From Amycolatopsis sp. FDAARGOS 1241 (GTDB taxonomy: Bacteria > Actinomycetota > Actinomycetes > Mycobacteriales > Pseudonocardiaceae), in NCBI RefSeq assembly GCF_016889705.1, contig NZ_CP069526.1, positions 4,960,001 through 5,024,000 of the forward strand: a stretch of 64,000 bases of DNA, written 5' to 3'. Position numbers and translations under genes: made by a program. Shown here piece by piece: positions 62,639 to 64,000 of the stretch. Position 1 is the stretch's first letter, and each line of letters starts with the position of its first letter. Below the pieces are notes generated by a model. The model saw only the letters and a list, made by a program, of their open reading frames with translations. It did no database searches and was not told the DNA's origin.

Positions 62639-63400
62639 TCATCGGTGGAGCAGCCCGCCGCTGACCGACAGAACCTGTCCGGTCATGAAACGGCTGTCGT
62701 CCGAGAGCAGGAACGCGACCACACCGACCATGTCCTCAGGTCCGGCATCCCGGTGGAGTGCTTGTGCGGCGTGCATCGCTTCCTTTTGAGCTGCGGAGAC
62801 GGTGCCCCGAGGTATCTCGGTGTAAGTGGGACCAGGTGAGATCGCGTTCACGCGGATTCCGTCGCCGCCCAGTTCGCGCGACATCGAATACGTCATTCCG
62901 GTCACGCCGGCCTTGCTTGCGGTGTAGTGCAGGTATCCCGCACGGCCCAGCCAGACCGCGTCGGAGGCGACGTTGACGATGCTCGAATCGCTGCCCTGTC
63001 GTAGGGCCGGCAGCAATGCGCCGGTCAGCAGGAACGGTCCGCGGAGGTTGACGGCCATGAGGCGGTCCCACTCCTCGAGCGGGATTTCCCAGAACGGGCG
63101 CATCACGATCGTGGAGAAGATGGCGGCGTTGTTGACCAACCCGTGCAGGCTGCCGAACTCGGTGTTGACGAACTGAGCGAAGGCCGAACACGAGGCCGGA
63201 TCAGCGACGTCGAGGTAGTGGAAGCAGGCCTTGCCGCCGGCGTCTGTGATCTCCGTAGCGACTCGTTCCCCGGGCTCGGTGTTGATGTCGGCGACGACGA
63301 CGGTTCCTCCATCGGCCGCGACCCGTTGGGCATAGGCCCGACCAAGGCCCTGACCTCCGCCGGTGATGACGATGGTGCGGCCCGCCAGTCGTGTGTTCAT
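62639..63400 (-). CDS. Short-chain dehydrogenase/reductase
   Basis: A 253-residue classical SDR with all motifs: TIVITGGGQGLGRAYAQRVA (NAD(P) loop), VADINTE (an Asp after strand 2, favouring NAD), LVNNAAIF, IVNVASDAVWLGRAGYLHYT with catalytic Ser and Tyr, ASKAG with Lys, and RVNAISPGPTYTEIP. It oxidises an alcohol to a carbonyl. The ATG overlaps the stop of the zinc-ribbon gene by 4 bp (ATGA), and the aldehyde dehydrogenase follows, so it belongs to the carboxylase-type operon. Confidence 0.92.
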   Translation of the reverse strand: MNTRLAGRTIVITGGGQGLGRAYAQRVAADGGTVVVADINTEPGERVATEITDAGGKACFHYLDVADPASCSAFAQFVNTEFGSLHGLVNNAAIFSTIVMRPFWEIPLEEWDRLMAVNLRGPFLLTGALLPALRQGSDSSIVNVASDAVWLGRAGYLHYTASKAGVTGMTYSMSRELGGDGIRVNAISPGPTYTEIPRGTVSAAQKEAMHAAQALHRDAGPEDMVGVVAFLLSDDSRFMTGQVLSVSGGLLHR

Positions 63401-63690
63401 GCGCGCACCGCCAGCGAGCGGTGCCGTGACGACGGTTCGTCGCCGGGCACGATCTCGGCCTGGAGCTGGGTCAGGCAGGTCGGGCAGAAGGTTTGCCGGA
63501 AGATCACAGGACGGTCGGTGAACCGGCTCGCGTTCTCGCGGACGGACGGTCCGGCGGTGGCCGGTGTTGTTTCCCGGACCAGGGCTTCGCGCAGTGGCTG
63601 TGCCGCATCGCCGAGGACGTGCCCGCAATGCCGGCAAACGACGCGCCCGTCGGGCTGCTGTTCGAGATTGTCGTCGATGAAGACGGTCAC
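63397..63690 (-). CDS. Acetone carboxylase gamma-like zinc-ribbon protein
   Basis: A 97-residue protein with two Cys pairs: GRVVCRHCGHVLGDAAQPLR and RQTFCPTCLTQLQAEIVPGD, forming a four-cysteine zinc site like the small gamma subunit of acetone/acetophenone carboxylases. The GTG start overlaps the hydantoinase-B-type gene's stop (GTGA) and has GGAGG about 7 bases upstream. Its stop overlaps the SDR start. Position and motif support a subunit role with the neighbour; substrate unknown. Confidence 0.8.
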   Translation of the reverse strand: MTVFIDDNLEQQPDGRVVCRHCGHVLGDAAQPLREALVRETTPATAGPSVRENASRFTDRPVIFRQTFCPTCLTQLQAEIVPGDEPSSRHRSLAVRA

Positions 63691-64000
63691 GCGGTGGCCT
63701 CCGTGCGGTCGTCGTCCAGTCCGGCGCGGATGCGTCGGAGTGCGTTGCGGCGGGTACGGGTGCCCTCGTCGTCGACGGTGCCGTCTGTCCCGAGGACGAC
63801 GCCGTAGACATCGGTGGCACCCCTTGGGGAGACTTTGTGCGCGAGAACGTCGGCCGCGACAGCCGATGGGTCGCGTAACAGCGGATCTCCGTATCCACCG
63901 CCGCCTTGCCAGTGGGTGAAGTAGACGTCCGCCTCCCCCAGTTCGGTCTCGTGGTGCGTCGGCAGCACATCGGGCGTGCCGCCGAGTTCGGCAAGTGACG
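63687..64000 (-). CDS. Hydantoinase B/oxoprolinase-family subunit, C-terminal end
   Basis: Only the last 103 codons lie in the window: ELGEADVYFTHWQGGGGYGD, LLRDPSAVAADVLAHKVSPR and DVYGVVL match the C-terminus of HyuB-type subunits (GGGGYGDPL..RDP..V..D...G.VS...A...YGV). With the gamma-like neighbour it suggests an acetone/acetophenone-carboxylase-type ATP-dependent enzyme. The remainder and probably the alpha (HyuA) subunit lie to the right of the window. Confidence 0.85.
   Translation of the reverse strand, partial: SLAELGGTPDVLPTHHETELGEADVYFTHWQGGGGYGDPLLRDPSAVAADVLAHKVSPRGATDVYGVVLGTDGTVDDEGTRTRRNALRRIRAGLDDDRTEATA

Noticed and set aside
1..64000. CRISPR arrays, tRNA or rRNA genes
   Set aside because: No regularly spaced repeats, no cloverleaf-like sequences and no rRNA signatures were seen on reading both strands.

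Overview
The window is high-GC actinobacterial DNA (many GTG/TTG starts, 4-bp ATGA/GTGA overlaps, AGGAGG-type ribosome sites). An F420-type deazaflavin oxidoreductase, an isorenieratene-type carotenoid cluster, a GAF-ANTAR regulator and DUF4232/DUF1490/DUF5996-like proteins suggest Pseudonocardiales (Amycolatopsis-like), but the genus cannot be fixed from sequence alone. It reads as an accessory chromosomal region: healthy catabolic and stress operons separated by a dense field of broken genes and insertion-sequence debris. No rRNA, tRNA or CRISPR array was seen.

Layout. 0-2 kb: leftward operon of a GntR/FCD regulator, a cupin and an MFS permease (cut by the window edge). 2-6 kb: IS481 debris, an AhpD-like protein, a cupin lipoprotein and an HD-domain hydrolase. 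6.2-11.4 kb: tight leftward operon of a LuxR regulator, a BBE-type flavin oxidase, an aromatic-acid-type MFS permease, a fumarylacetoacetase-family enzyme and a VOC protein, most simply a catabolic unit for an unknown aromatic or terpenoid. 11.5-16.1 kb: truncated lipoprotein, resolvase debris, frameshifted DMT permease, DUF421 remnant, acetate transporter, broken STAS and anti-sigma kinase genes. 16.6-22.2 kb: mechanosensitive-type membrane protein, hemerythrin, GAF-ANTAR, YrhK, glutamine amidotransferase and small stress-type genes. 22.6-29.8 kb: carotenoid cluster (Rieske protein; crtE, crtI, crtB, crtYc, crtYd, methyltransferase, crtU).

30-43 kb: pieces of PP2C phosphatase, RDD protein, resolvase and PhoU; intact alpha/beta hydrolase, methyltransferase, Tat-exported metallophosphatase and deazaflavin oxidoreductase; an IS3 relic fused onto a DUF3592-like gene. 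44.5-48.5 kb: a CPA antiporter and an apparently intact IS630 element inserted in a potassium-channel gene. 48.7-54.2 kb: oxidoreductases, a CMD protein, a tandem universal stress protein and an MFS permease. 54-61 kb: remnants, a thioredoxin-reductase chimera, a frameshifted hydrolase and an SDR lacking its catalytic residues. 61-64 kb: leftward operon of hydantoinase-B-type carboxylase subunit, zinc-ribbon subunit, SDR and a frameshifted aldehyde dehydrogenase.

The most striking observation is the phytoene desaturase gene. It lacks its FAD-binding fold, and its C-terminal part lies on the opposite strand between 13-bp inverted repeats, while every other gene of the carotenoid operon is open. 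Flipping that segment on paper restores the reading frame through to a stop that overlaps the crtB start. Second is the IS630 insertion in a channel gene that had also lost its selectivity filter. Several other genes differ from an intact frame by 1-4 bases; those may be recent mutations or sequencing errors and need read-level checking.
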